A DNA stretch of 64,000 nt from Ascarosepion bandense (GCA_037127315.1 JBBBDQ010000913.1:4602501-4666500); one strand, 5' to 3'; counted from the first letter of the stretch, positions 22,083 through 33,190 are shown. A program made the numbers and translations. Notes: generated by a model from the sequence alone, not told the origin.

Positions 22083-22340
22083 AGTTAAAAGGTACAACAA
22101 CCAATTAGGCAATGTCTCTGTCTAGTACGTATGCGTCCTCGAGTGACGTATGCGTCTGTTGAGTGAAGAATGCTTCTGTCTAGTGATGTATACTTCTGTC
22201 TAGTGATGTATACTCTCATCTAGTGACAATGACTCTATAGTTCACTCCAGTCACAGTCTTTTATAGACCAGACCATACCCATTCCAGAGTAGGACAGGAT
22301 ATTCCTCTACAAGAAGAAGCAACAGATTAATACCTTTCAC
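22083..22340 (-). repeat. Duplicate of LTR-like segment
   Basis: Copy of 21533-21762 (TAGTTAAAAGGTAC onward, including the TCTATAAAAGACTG-type promoter word on the minus strand). It carries extra local duplications of CTGTCTAGTGATGTATAC. Its right end reads CTCTACA, the more canonical LTR terminus. Confidence 0.85.
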
Positions 22341-22437
22341 AGGAATATTTGCACATAAGTGAATGCAACTGAAATTCAAACTCAGCTCTTTAATCTCTCG
22401 TTCTGAGCTGATGTCCACTGTACTATAACATACACTA
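22325..22437 (-). repeat. SINE-A, head piece
   Basis: Final part of the SINE-A that starts at 19926. It runs from GATTAATACCTTTCAC to the tRNA-like head near 22437 (CCACTGTACTATAACA). The original 310-bp SINE is now spread over 2.5 kb. Confidence 0.8.
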
Positions 22438-22446
22438 CCAAACATA

Positions 22447-22802
22447 ATTATTAGGCCACCCCAGCTATTTTTTTTTAAATTTTGTATCTCATGCTATTTT
22501 TAGTATCTATTGCCAAATGAAAACAATGGTTCTTTTGATATAATTCTTTTGCAAAATTTTACAAGGCAATGAAACAAAGATGAACTCTTCTGAATCCCCC
22601 TAAATTTTCTTCATTCTTTCATTGATGAAACTGCAATATAGGTAATTATTAAATATTTATAAATTCATTTGATGCACATGTTATTGTGCAGTATTAACAA
22701 AAGAACGATTCTATTTTCATTTACAATTATTCACTTGGCAATAAATACTAAGAAATAGTATAAAATACATCATTTTTTAAAACATTGGGGTGGCCTAATA
22801 AT
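22447..22802. mobile_element. MITE of the Tc1/mariner type
   Basis: 356 bp with terminal inverted repeats starting ATTATTAGGCCACCCCA. The inverted match continues inwards with TTAGTAT.TATTGCCAA for about 70 bp. TA duplications flank it at 22445-22446 and 22803-22804. There is no coding capacity. Mobilisation by a Tc1/mariner transposase is inferred from the TA target. Confidence 0.85.
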
Positions 22803-22812
22803 TATGGCCTGT

Positions 22813-22861
<49 letters not shown>

Positions 22862-22885
22862 GCAAATCTACAGGGTGCGATGGGT

Positions 22886-23036
22886 AAATTGCCGCTATTT
22901 GCCTTATAAAATTTTGCAAAGTAATAATAACAAAAGAACGATTCTATTTTCATTTACAATTATTCACTTGGCAATAAATACTAAGAAATAGTATGAAATA
23001 CATCATTTTTTTAAAACACTGGGGTAGCCTAATAAT
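22886..23036. repeat. Partial second MITE copy
   Basis: Matches 22690-22802 (CAAAAGAACGATTCTATTTT to GGGGTAGCCTAATAAT). Only the right end is present. A (TA)n tract at 22816-22858 separates it from the full copy. Confidence 0.8.
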
Positions 23037-23039
23037 AAG

Positions 23040-24552
23040 GCTCTTAGTCTATGTCATATATATACTCTTGTATTATACAAGTTTTTATCAGTACCTTACG
23101 CAAAAATAGAAGGGTCGCACTATACACAGCTATTTTTTTTTTTTAAAAGCTTAAAATCATGCATTTCAGCGACTGCTTGAACTATCTAGAGGGGGTTAAA
23201 ATTCACACAAAAATATTAAGGCTCGCACTACACATGAAGTCGACTTATACACAACTGTATACGGTGTACAAATTTTATTCTAATTTTGACTTATTAAATC
23301 CGCTATTTTTAAAGAATTTCTGATTAAAATATCTGCATCAGCTTTCACCAAAATGTTTTGAAAAAAAGAATGTCTTCCACTTCAGATCTCTCTTGACTTG
23401 ATGCTCATGTCACTAAATGAAGCAAAACAAATAACGTGTGTATTTTGGCAAAGGGTTCAAAACAAGTATTTCTACCTGTCAATTGCAAAACCAAAAGAAA
23501 AAAGTAATGCGAGAGAGAAAAAGCATGTTTCTCAACTGCCAATAAAGACGTCGTAATTAATATCATTTAAAAAGAAAAGAAAACATCCTGATAAAATTAA
23601 CATGTTTTCTAAAACTCCCCCTAATGCAAACTTATATAAATTTGTAGCTCTTCTTTCTCATTCAAAATATGATTTCGCGATCAAACCCTTAAATTCGACA
23701 CAGCTAAAATTGACATGAGAGATTCGATGACCATAAATGACCTCTACACACAGCAAGAATATTTCTAAAGAGAATAGCGTTGTAATTTAATATAATTTGC
23801 TTTAAAAACGAAAAAAAAAAGTGAAATCTGAAAGGAAAAAGCCTGTGCAATGAATCAAGGGTTCAAATCAATTTGACCGATCTCACACTTGCTTGCCTCT
23901 ACCAAGGATTCATATCCAATCAAACTCATAATAATCAGATTAACCCATTCTTTATAACTCTACAATCGTCATTTTTCGTATGACTCCCACCAAGGAGGTT
24001 ACACCTTCACCGCAATCCAACATTCCATTTATTTATCCAAAATAACAATTTATTCAAAACTAACCAACACTAAATTTTGCTGCGTACAGTCATGTTTCAA
24101 ATAAGAACTAAAAAAATACACGCTGCATTTAGTGGACGCACAATCATACAAGTTTGTGTTATATTTTTTGACAGGCAATAGCACCCTGCATTACCAAACT
24201 CAAGACTTTCCTCCGCTACACAGTCTTCCTTTTGTATGAAAGATTTGTTTCTGTGCTTGTCTATACTCCTGGAATGAGGTATTATTTACAGTGACCATTG
24301 TCCTCATCTTTATTGTGATGTTTACAACAGTCCGGCCTTTGTACACTCCGGCCTTCTTCAGGTGCTAGGAATTTCGAACTGAACCCTTTATTTCGATCAT
24401 GAGGATATTTCATTCTAATTCTATATGTGATTCCACTTCCGGTAACCATGTAGTTATTTCCTTTTAACTCTAAGTTATTTGTTCACAACTGGGCAGTGGA
24501 TATAGGCATTAGTTCCAGTGACTTGACCCAAAGAGATTTGAGTTCAATACCT
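23040..24552. other. AT-rich spacer, mostly unassigned
   Basis: No coding domain. At 24300-24362 the minus strand has CTGAAGA, a GGCC...GGCC pair and then GACTG instead of GAAA, which may be a badly decayed hammerhead or PLE end. At 24490-24545 there is a weak tRNA-like head (CAGTGGATATAGG, GAGTTCAATACC). Confidence 0.4.
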
Positions 24553-25212
24553 GGCTATAGCACTAGTGAATATTCTGCACATATACAAATCTACCATCCG
24601 CCCGTGTATTGAATATTGCTGCCATATCTGGTCGGGTGCCCCTGCTGCTCTCCTTGGGCTTCTTGACAAAATACAAAGGAGGATCTGTAACGTGGTTGAT
24701 ACTGACTTGGCAGACCGGCTGCAGCCGCTCTCACACCGGCGTGATGTAGCTTCCCTGTGCCTCTTCTACAAGTACTTTCATGGCTTCTGCTCCGATGAGC
24801 TTAGATCACTGGTGCCGCCTAAGCACGAATTTACACGAGATACTAGATTAGCAACTAGGTCCCACCCTTTTACAGTTAAACAAATAAGATGTAACCGTAA
24901 ATTCTACTCCAACAGCTTCTTTTCTCGCGCTTCCCGCCTGTGGAACTCCCTTCCACAAGTCTGCTTTCCCGACAGTTACAATCTCCAGGTGTTTAAATGT
25001 AGGGTCAATAGACACCTCCTATCACACTAACTCCCAACTATTCTCACAACACTCTCATCTACCCAACCCTCATTCTCGGTATCCTCACCCGCCTATCACC
25101 CACCCTCTGTTATTTCCTATATTTAATCAGCCTTTCTCCACTCTACGTAGCCCCCTGCACAGTAGTGGCAGTGACATGCCTTGCTCGGGGTGAAACGCTT
25201 ATAAAAAAAAAA
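24553..25212 (+). mobile_element. LINE-J 3' end, best-preserved copy
   Basis: 5' truncated non-LTR retrotransposon. The open frame at 24566-25030 (154 codons) gives HIYKSTIRPCIEYCCHIWSG, LLDKIQRRICNVVD, SHRRDVASLCLFYKYFHG, RATRLWNSLP-like and FPDSYNLQVFK, the conserved tail after the RT fingers and palm of jockey-superclade elements. The catalytic RT motifs and endonuclease are absent. The 3' UTR contains TAGCCCCCTGCACAGTAGTG and GCCTTGCTCGGGGTGAAA and ends in an A-rich tail at 25200. This copy is intact in frame but only as a fragment. Confidence 0.9.
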
Positions 25213-25344
25213 ATAAAAAAAAAATAACTTAACACTTACAATTATGCCTCCTCGGCTTTACCCTCTCTTCTGATCTCAAGTGGAATCATTAAATTGAGTC
25301 AATGCCTAAATCCACTGCTAGGAAAGTTGGGTCACTGTGTCAGG

Positions 25345-26035
25345 CCAGGATGTTTTTCCACCTGAATCCATTTTGCACATAAACAAATCAACCATTCGTC
25401 CATGCATAGAGTACTGCTGTCATATATGGTCAGGCACCCCTGCTGTTCATCTCAGTGTTCTTGACAGGTTCCAAAGGAGAATCAGTAATGTGATAGGTAC
25501 CAACTTGGCAACTTCACTCCAGCCACTTCCTCACCGTCGGGATGTGGCTTCCCTCTGTTCTATAAATACTTTCATGGCTTCTGCTCCAATGAACTTAAGT
25601 TACTGGTGCCCCTGCAACAGGTGTTTACTTGTGCAACCAGACTGGCAATTGGGTCTCACCCACTCACAGTTCGATCAACTAAATACAGACAACAATTCTA
25701 CTCCTGCAGCTTCTTTTCTCACACTTCCTGCCTGTGGAACTTGCTTCCATATTCTTGCTTTCCTGATGGCTACAACCTCCAGGAATTTAAATGCAATGTC
25801 AATACACATCTCTTAAGCACTTGACTCTAGTTCTTTCTACACCACCCTGTATATCCTTCCCTTTCTATCCACCTTTGCAACTGTCATCACACCTATATTC
25901 CCATCCTTCTCTTGCTCTTTTCAAACTGGTTCATCTTTCTCTTCATTTTCCTCCTATCTAATCTTTTTACTCTTATGTAGCCCCCTGCACATCAGTGGTG
26001 TTACCGCCTTGCTTGGGGTGATATGATTACAAAAA
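25345..26035 (+). mobile_element. LINE-J 3' end, second copy
   Basis: Same element 800 bp on, in the same orientation, with one frameshift near 25560 between VASLCS and the SINTFMASAP frame and another near 25606. The 3' UTR again ends CCTTGCTTGGGGTGATATGA plus an A-rich tail. The upstream text CTGCTAGGAAAGTTGGGTCA also matches 27400-27425. Confidence 0.88.
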
Positions 26036-26442
26036 GAAATATGAACCATTAAGTTGGGCCTGATATAAGACACATGCAATTAGATAAAAATAGCAAAACC
26101 ATGTTTGTTTAAAGTTACAGTTTTATGTAATATTTGTGCGCACTCACACATAAACAGCAACTTTATATACTTATAATCTTCAACAATGCACACTTGGAGA
26201 TATATTATTTTAGGATATGCATATCTCTTAGCAGTTATCAGTGCAAAAATGTGATTCAAATTCAAGTTGATGCTAATACACTTAAAGACAATAATTGGTA
26301 TCTTCTCACACCTTGGGTAAAATAATGAGTTCGATCCTCACTATGTGGCTTGTATTTGGAACCTTGTGACAAACTAAGAGTGAATAACAATGATAAAGCT
26401 GGTTGTATCAACAGATTGACAAGGATACACGTTGCCTTTATC

Positions 26443-27262
26443 TTTGTTGCCATATCTGTTACATTTTCATATTTTGTGTTATACTTTGTTGCCATATCTG
26501 TTACATTTTCATATTTTGTGTTATACTTTGTTGCCATATCTGTTACATTTTCATATTTTGTGTTATACTTTGTTGCCATATCTGTTACATTTTCATATTT
26601 TGTGTTATACTTTGTTGCCATATCTGTTACATTTTCATATTTTGTGTTATACTTTGTTGCCATATCTGTTACATTTTCATATTTTGTGTTATACTTTGTT
26701 GCCATATCTGTTACATTTTCATATTTTGTGTTATACTTTGTTGCCATATCTGTTACATTTTCATATTTTGTGTTATACTTTGTTGCCATATCTGTTACAT
26801 TTTCATATTTTGTGTTATACTTTGTTGCCATATCTGTTACATTTTCATATTTTGTGTTATACTTTGTTGCCATATCTGTTACATTTTCATATTTTGTGTT
26901 ATACTTTGTTGCCATATCTGTTACATTTTCATATTTTGTGTTATACTTTGTTGCCATATCTGTTACATTTTCATATTTTGTGTTATACTTTGTTGCCATA
27001 TCTATTACATTTTCATATTTTGTGTTATACTTTGTTGCCATATCTGTTACATTTTCATATTTTGTGTTATACTTTGTTGCCATATCTGTTACATTTTCAT
27101 ATTTTGTGTTATACTTTGTTGCCATATCTGTTACATTTTCATATTTTGTGTTATACTTTGTTGCCATATCTGCTACATTTTCATATTTTGTGTTATACTT
27201 TGTTGCCATATCTGTTACATTTTCATATTTTGTGTTATACTTTGTTACCATATCTGTTACTT
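26443..27262. repeat. 42-bp minisatellite, about 19.5 units
   Basis: Unit TTTGTTGCCATATCTGTTAC plus ATTTTCATATTTTGTGTTATAC, nearly invariant (single changes at about 27003, 27173 and 27246). The period is 14 codons and the unit has no stop in several frames on both strands, giving open frames of 290-330 codons: a hydrophobic one on plus (VAISVTFSYFVLYF) and a polar one on minus (MATKYNTKYENVTD). No promoter, start context or splice evidence supports a gene. Confidence 0.95.
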
Positions 27263-27344
27263 CTTTATATTTTTTTATATATAATATTTTATTGCTGTAT
27301 CAATGCATGAGGCTAGTCTCCTAAAGAGCAATACACTACACTTC

Positions 27345-27900
27345 CTTGACCTCACTCTCTCAAACGGAATGACTACATTAAATCGATACCTTCATCTACT
27401 GCTAGGAAGGTTGGTTCATTGTGACAGGCCAGGAACATTTTCTCATCAGAATCCATTTTTGCACATTTATAGATCTACCATTCGTCTGTTCATTGATTGC
27501 TGTTGCCATATCTGGTCGAGTTCTCCTGTTATTCATCTTGAGGTTCTCGACAAAATCCATCTTGCACATTTATAAATCTACCGTTCATCTGTGCATTGAA
27601 GATAGTTGCCATATCTGGCTGGGTCTTCCTGTTATTCATCTCAAGGTTTTCGTCAGAATCTATTTTACACATTTATGAGTCTACCATTCATTTGTGCATT
27701 GAAGATAGTTGCCATATCTGGCCAGGTGCTCCTGTTATTGATCTCAAGGTTCTTGGCATAATCCATCGTGCACATTTATAAATCACCCATTCAACCTTGT
27801 ACTGAATACTGTTGCCATATCTGGTTGGGTACTCCTGCTATAATTTTGAGATTCTCGACAAAATCCAAAAGAGGATCTGAAACATAATTGATCTCGACAG
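27345..27900 (+). mobile_element. LINE-J fragment with a 103-bp internal tandem array
   Basis: LINE-J coding sequence beginning near CTGCTAGGAAGGTTGG, in which the segment encoding HIYKSTIRLCIE...CCHIWSG...VIHLEVLDKI is repeated four times, starting at 27461, 27564, 27667 and 27770, exactly 103 bp apart. The 103-bp period shifts frame every copy, so no repeat protein is possible. The last copy runs on into the CCAAAAGAGGATCTG (QRRIC) region. Confidence 0.88.
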
Positions 27901-28199
27901 ATTTAAATGTTTTCTTTTCATTTATTTTAGCATTTTTATGGTCGCGTTTGTTGGCTTGGGAAAGCAGTAAATCTTTCAGAGACGGTCAGACTGAAAAGAA
28001 ACCAAGGCCTAGATTTGTTAGGGGTGCTCTCACGAATTTTCCTTCTGAGTAAATTACTTTCTTATTTGATAACTGTGGCATTTTTAAGGTAAAAATTGTG
28101 GTTGAATATATTTCTGTGCATGACTTGAATTTGACAGATTGTTGTGTATAATGTCCCTTTAGTGTTCATAGAATAGTTTTCTGTTACATATATGCTCTC

Positions 28200-28805
28200 A
28201 TTACGACTGAGAAGAAAATTTTAAAACCAATTTTCACTTCTGCAATAAAACATTACTCTTCAGGAATAAATTTAGTTCTTTTGGTGACTGGCATGTGTAT
28301 ACACTGCTTGTATACAACACATGAAAATTTCCTTTCTCTGATTCCATGCGCCTATGGCTTAGGGGGTAGTGACTCCGACTGACATCAAATCGGTCGAGTT
28401 TCAATACCAGCCAAAAGTAAGCAGATGCATCTAGCCACACTGATGAGCTGTGATACAGCAAAATAAGCTTGTATGTGGATGACTAATACGCTCTCACACC
28501 CTGATTGAGTACTCTGGAAGAATGGTAGACTTTGAAAAACAGTAGCTACTCTAGCATTTATGCATCATTCATTCAGCAATGAATTAGAACACACTCAGCT
28601 ACTGGACATGTAAAATGATAAAATACATGCTAAAAAGTCTGTCTGTCTGTCTTCTACCGAGCACCCATAGCTCAGAGGTAGAACTGATGACTGACACCAA
28701 TTCGGTCAGGTTTCAATCCTGGGTTAAAAGCAATCGGAGTCTAACTGTACTAATAAGCTGTGCTACAGCGAAACAGATCTGTCTGTGGATGTGTGTGTGT
28801 ATGTA
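28200..28805 (+). mobile_element. Tandem dimer of tRNA-like/hammerhead element (retrozyme-like)
   Basis: Two consecutive monomers. Each has a unique 5' region (28200-28343; 28490-28660), a tRNA-like segment (28344-28402; 28661-28730) and a hammerhead-type 3' segment (28435-28478; 28745-28788). The predicted cleavage sites are 310 nt apart. In monomer 1 the GAAA is AAAA; in monomer 2 CUGAUGA has become CUAAUAA, so both ribozymes are probably dead. The stem pairings are kept. Other copies are at 44204, 46095 (-) and 60431. Tandem hammerhead monomers are the hallmark of retrozymes; that assignment is inferred from architecture. Confidence 0.75.
28661..28730 (+). repeat. tRNA-like head of the hammerhead element
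   Basis: CCCATAGCTCAGAGGTAGAA carries a good A-box, and GGTTTCAATCCTGGGT a B-box with T-arm pairing. An acceptor-like GAGCACCC precedes it. The anticodon arm is poor. It could act as an internal pol III promoter. Confidence 0.7.
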
Positions 28806-28812
28806 TATATAT

Positions 28813-29285
28813 ATACCAGCAGTATAGCCTGGCGTTGCTCGGGTGTAATGAAAGCTTTAAAACTAATCCATGGTCCTGAAGCTCAGATGCAGCCTAAAGA
28901 ATATTTGTGTGAAGTTTGGTGAGAATCAGATTAAAAATTGTGGATTTGTATAAAGGACATACAGACAGATAAACAGACACACACACACACAAACATCTTG
29001 CCTTTTATATGTATATATTATCGATTTTCTGCACTATTGTAAGAACTGCAACCTTGAAACTTCTGAATATCATTTCTTATGTCTTTGTCTATGAGTGTAT
29101 CAAATTTGATTAAAATCAGACCACTCTTTCTATAACCTGATTTTTTCAATGATCGATTTTCGATATTTATAAGAGGTACCTCAACACAAAACCTCGCTAA
29201 GAACACTCACAGATGCTTATAATACAACTGTGTAAGTTTTCAAGAAAATCGGTTCATCCGTTTCAGAGTCTATAGGTAACAGATA
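28813..29285 (-). repeat. R1 copy, near complete
   Basis: Reverse R1, beginning ACCAGCAGTATAGCCTGGCG and ending in the ACCGATTTTC / TATAGGTAACAGA region. A CA run at 28977-28992 corresponds to the TG run of the other copies. Confidence 0.8.
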
Positions 29286-29640
29286 CACACACACACAAAC
29301 ATCTTGCCTTTTATATGTATATATTATCGATTTTCTGTATTATTATAAGAACTGCAACCTTGAAACTTCTGAATATCATTTCTTATGTCTTTGTCTATGA
29401 GTGTATCAAATTTGATTAAAATCAGACCACTCCTTCTATAACCTGATTTTTTTTTTATTATCGATTTTCAATATTTATTGGGGGTAACTCGACACAAAAC
29501 CTAGCTAAGAACACTCGCAGACGCTTATAGTACATTTTCAAGAAAATCAGTTCAGCCGTTTCGGAGTCTATAGGTAACACACACACACACACAAAGTTCC
29601 ATTTATAAACAAGTTTAGATATATATTGTAATGCGTGCGA
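29286..29640 (-). repeat. R1 copy, inner part duplicated in tandem
   Basis: Repeats the R1 section from CACACACAAACATCTTGCC to the outer end AACAAGTTTAGATAT immediately after the first copy, giving a head-to-tail partial duplication. Confidence 0.78.
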
Positions 29641-29930
29641 TAGTGTTTTGAATGTATTGTATATATTCAATGAGTTTAAAACACTTTTGTATTGCCGAGT
29701 GATCTGTACTAGCTTTAAGTAATGGCACAAAATCTGTATTAAAAAACATCATAAAATTTGAACACATGTTTGATATTTTTATATTAACCAAAACATTATA
29801 AACGAAATAGCAGAGCTAACATTTTCTCTCGACTATCTTTGTTAAGGAATTAATATTAAACAAATACTCACCAATTATAGTTTTCTAAAATATACTGTCG
29901 ACAAATAAAGTTTTACTTAACATAAATTGT

Positions 29931-30200
29931 GGTGCATTGAATATCGGCTCTAAACGAGAAATCGGAAAGTCGAGTTCGAATTCCAGTTGAATTCGTTGCA
30001 TTTACTTACACGCAAAAAACCCTTGCGAAAGAAATGAATCCATCTCTTTCCCCCCAGTTATGAGTCAAATAACAGGGTTCTATAGCCTTGATTGACAACC
30101 AGTCTACTGCAGAAAGTAATGGCTACCTACTGAGGGAAAATCTTCTGCCCAGTCAGTTAAGTTTCTTTCGAGACATGATCGCCTAAGAGTGTCATGTATT
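29931..30200 (+). repeat. SINE-A copy
   Basis: Forward copy with head AAATTGTGGTGCATTGAATA and B-box GAGTTCGAATTCC. It is diverged at the 3' end (AAGAGTGTCATGTATTTGG). Confidence 0.82.
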
Positions 30201-30432
30201 TGGGATAATTGTTTTAATTTCTTTTCATTCTTGTGTAAATCTTTGTCATTCCCCGATAGAGATTTTTCAAGAGCAGAATGATTATCAGTCATTTTTTTTT
30301 TTTCTTTTTTTTAATTTAATTTAATTTTTTTACCCCTTTACCATAATCATATATTATTTTTACTATATTATAATTTTTACGTTTTTATTGCAATATAAAG
30401 ATTTTGTACTCCCGGTGAAATATTTAAAACTA

Positions 30433-30512
30433 AAAGCTCTCCTCTAACCATCAAAGTTAAGCAATATTGAACATTGTCAATACTAAGAGGGGCAACTGCC
30501 AAGTAACTGGGC
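30433..30512 (+). repeat. 5S rRNA-like fragment
   Basis: AACCATCAAAGTTAAGCAAT followed by GTCAATACTAAGAGGGGCAACTG resembles the 5S internal control region on the plus strand, strongly diverged. No adjacent tRNA-like module is clear. Confidence 0.5.
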
Positions 30513-30930
30513 AGTAAACAACCTCTGACATTGTGTAAAATTAATCAAAATTGAATAAATCATAAGCGTTCAAATATGATTATGAAAAAAAAAAAAAAAA
30601 AAAAGAAAAAATCGTCAAATAGAAATTCCACAAAAATAATTGATATTTTTTTTTTCTCCTCTTCAAGACTCAGTTGAATTTGCTGCATATTCAAGGAGAT
30701 GATTCAAGTCAAGCCAAGTTGCAATAAAATAAATGGTTTCATAAAAGCCAGCAGACGTTACAAATTCCTACAAGGAAGTTTCCACTCCATTTGGGAAAAT
30801 AACAATGGAAATGGAAACAGCTCTGACAGATCAAAAACAAAAGAAACAAAATCATCCAAATAGATCGGAAATAAACGAGAGAAGAAAATGCCAAGATAGA
30901 TTGATTGGTAGATTAAGTTAAACGCTGATG
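30513..30930. other. Spacer, nothing recognised
   Basis: Includes an A22 run at 30584-30605 and a short AT-rich segment. No coding or repeat match was seen. Confidence 0.5.
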
Positions 30931-31345
30931 AGTTTCAGTTTTTTTTAATGGCATATCAACTTCTGTTGGTCATTTAATGCCAAAAAGGTGGAGTTTTAAG
31001 ATATTTTTTTTAATGCTCAGTTATAATGAGAAGGTTGATTTAGCCAAATGTATTGTTGGTAATATTTTACCTTTGAAAATGTCTATTTTTCTATAAAAGT
31101 CTATCTTTATGTATAAATTTCTATAAAAGTTTATTTTTATACTTTCATAGTGTTTTGACCCCAGTTTAGGGGTTAACTATTTGCCCATAGCTGGGACCCT
31201 AACAGGAGTTACCACTCAGAGTCAGGGTGGACCTAAAAACAATAGCAATTAAGAGGTGATTCTATGCTCCTCACAACCTCCCAATGAGAAGTTTGCAGCT
31301 GGATGCAGTTTACCATCATACCCACTACCAAATCCTGGAGTGTGA
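30931..31345 (+). repeat. SINE-B copy, uninterrupted
   Basis: Full-length SINE-B, useful as the local reference: GGCATATCAACTTCTGTTGG, CTATAAAAGTCTATCTTTAT, TGCCCATAGCTGGGACCCTA and CAGTTTACCATCATACCC. It ends shortly before a (TA)n tract at 31350. Confidence 0.82.
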
Positions 31346-31349
31346 CAAA

Positions 31350-31566
31350 ATATATATATATATATATATATAAACTTCTGTCATGCTCATAGAGAGAGGG
31401 AGAAATAATAACAAGGCAAGATCGGCTCAGTTCATTATCTTTACTAGCAGTTATGTAAGCTCTTGCTGCGTGTTCGCTCTTTAATAGTGACTTGTTATTT
31501 TTTTTGCAATAATTATACCGAAGAGTGGTGTGTATATCCTCTCTATTATAATAAAAACCGTTGCGT

Positions 31567-31610
<44 letters not shown>

Positions 31611-31694
31611 TTTTGGAATAATTATCTCGTCAAATAGTAAATTATAATATAAATATATATTATAATAGAGTATATGTGCGTATGTATAAAGACC

Positions 31695-31732
<38 letters not shown>

Positions 31733-31759
31733 AACACACAATGGTTTTCATTATAATCA

Positions 31760-31805
<46 letters not shown>
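31350..31805. repeat. Cluster of (TA)n tracts
   Basis: Four (TA)n tracts (about 31350-31372, 31570-31607, 31698-31726 and 31764-31794), the last ending in (CA)n. The 233-codon minus-strand open frame crossing them is made of Y/I runs and is not a gene. Confidence 0.9.
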
Positions 31806-31809
<4 letters not shown>

Positions 31810-31979
31810 TTGAGTATTTTCAGATAATGTTCACATGTTTTTTTTAAGTATTTATGTCTTACAGGGTCTAAAAGAGAACAGTCAGTTAAAATGTGTTTCA
31901 GTGCGAGTGCAGATTGGTATGTTGCACATAACAAAAGGTTGATTGTTAGAACGTCATATGATAATTTTGTGAGACATTA

Positions 31980-32245
31980 AATTATGTAATTGCTAGGGTT
32001 TGACATGAGCAGCCAATTAAGTTGATTGGGCATCTCTGACCGCCCATCTAGCCCACTCCAGGTCATGGACTGCTCAGCAAACAGTTTTCCATTCTCAGGC
32101 TCCATGGGTTGCCACCCACAACAAACAGGTGACCCCCAGATGGGCAGTTGGTGTATTCTACAGCCCCAGTCAACGGGCGGAATATAAGGTCCGAGTTGTG
32201 CATGATATCCCCCTCCCATCCAGTTTGGACAATCCGTACACTGGG
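31980..32245. other. GC-richer island of unknown nature
   Basis: Unlike its neighbours, this segment has balanced composition. The minus strand has an 80-codon frame (GGGYHAQLGPYIPPVDWGCR near its start). I recognise no domain. It may be a fragment of an unrecognised transposon or a unique sequence. Confidence 0.35.
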
Positions 32246-32755
32246 CTGATCAACAAAATCGTGAAGTTAAAGACGAGAGTAATAAATCTTAATTACTGAA
32301 TGTTTCCGAAATTATTCAGTAACAATTATTTTTTAAAGCTTAAAAAAATGTAGAAATATTTCAAGTGTCATTGAATTAAAATATACATATGCACACATAA
32401 ACATACACACACTATTTGAATTAAACTTAAATGGACATTTGTATCACAGAGGCTAATTTTCTTGTCAGGCAACAACCATCGATTAACAGGAAAATAATTT
32501 AAGCTGAAACGTGCATATAATAATATATGCATTTAAACCAAATATATTCTCTAATAAGGGTAATATTTCAAACGAATTTACATTTGAAAATTCATCACTC
32601 TTGCCGTCAAAGAGACATGATATTTTTTTTTATCAATTCACCTTAAGCAAAGTGATAATGCCTCTAAGACACAAGGAGCTATTCAGAATGAAAAAGAATA
32701 AAAAGATGTTAGAAGGAACTGGAAACCCTTTATTAAATAAATTTGTTAAAAATAA
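32246..32755. other. AT-rich spacer
   Basis: No recognised repeat. The 91-codon frame at 32511-32786 is K/N/F-rich and runs into the LINE-J fragment, so it is not supported. A weak LINE-J 3' UTR word lies near 32640 (CACCTTAAGCAAAGTGATAA). Confidence 0.45.
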
Positions 32756-32759
32756 CAAA

Positions 32760-33190
32760 CAGCTCACTGGTGCCACCTCTGCATGAATTTACTCGAGCTA
32801 CTACACTAGCAACTAGGTCCCACCCTTTTAAAAAGTAAAGCCAATAAAATCTAACGGTAACTTCTACTCTATTAGCTTCTTTTCTCACACTTTCCGCCTG
32901 TGGAATTCCCTTCCATATATACTTGCTTCCCCAACAGCTACAATCTCCAAGATTTTAAATGTAAGGTCAATTGTCATCTCCTATCTCTCTGACTCATATT
33001 CTTTCCCTCATGCTCATTACTCCATCCAGTCTACTCTCATCACACCAGTATTCTCATTATTCACTTACCCATTCTCTGACAACCCTATAACTTCTTCCTC
33101 TTTCTTATCAGTTTCTTCCAATGTAACCCCCTGCACACCAGGGGCAGTAAAACTGTCTTGCTTGGAGTAAAATGATTATTAAAAAAAAAA
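32760..33190 (+). mobile_element. LINE-J 3' end
   Basis: Contains CTCACTGGTGCCACC, ACTAGGTCCCACCCTTTTA, GTGGAATTCCCTTCC and the 3' UTR word GTAACCCCCTGCACACCAG, ending in poly(A) at 33180. It is followed directly by a SINE-A. Confidence 0.85.

Noticed and set aside
26262..27324. Open frames of 290-330 codons on both strands across the 42-bp repeat
   Set aside because: Same artefact: a stop-free 14-codon unit. The plus-strand hydrophobic text looks like membrane segments, but only because of the repeat.
31233..31934. 233-codon frame with Y/I-rich runs
   Set aside because: Most of it is translated (TA)n tract and SINE-B text.
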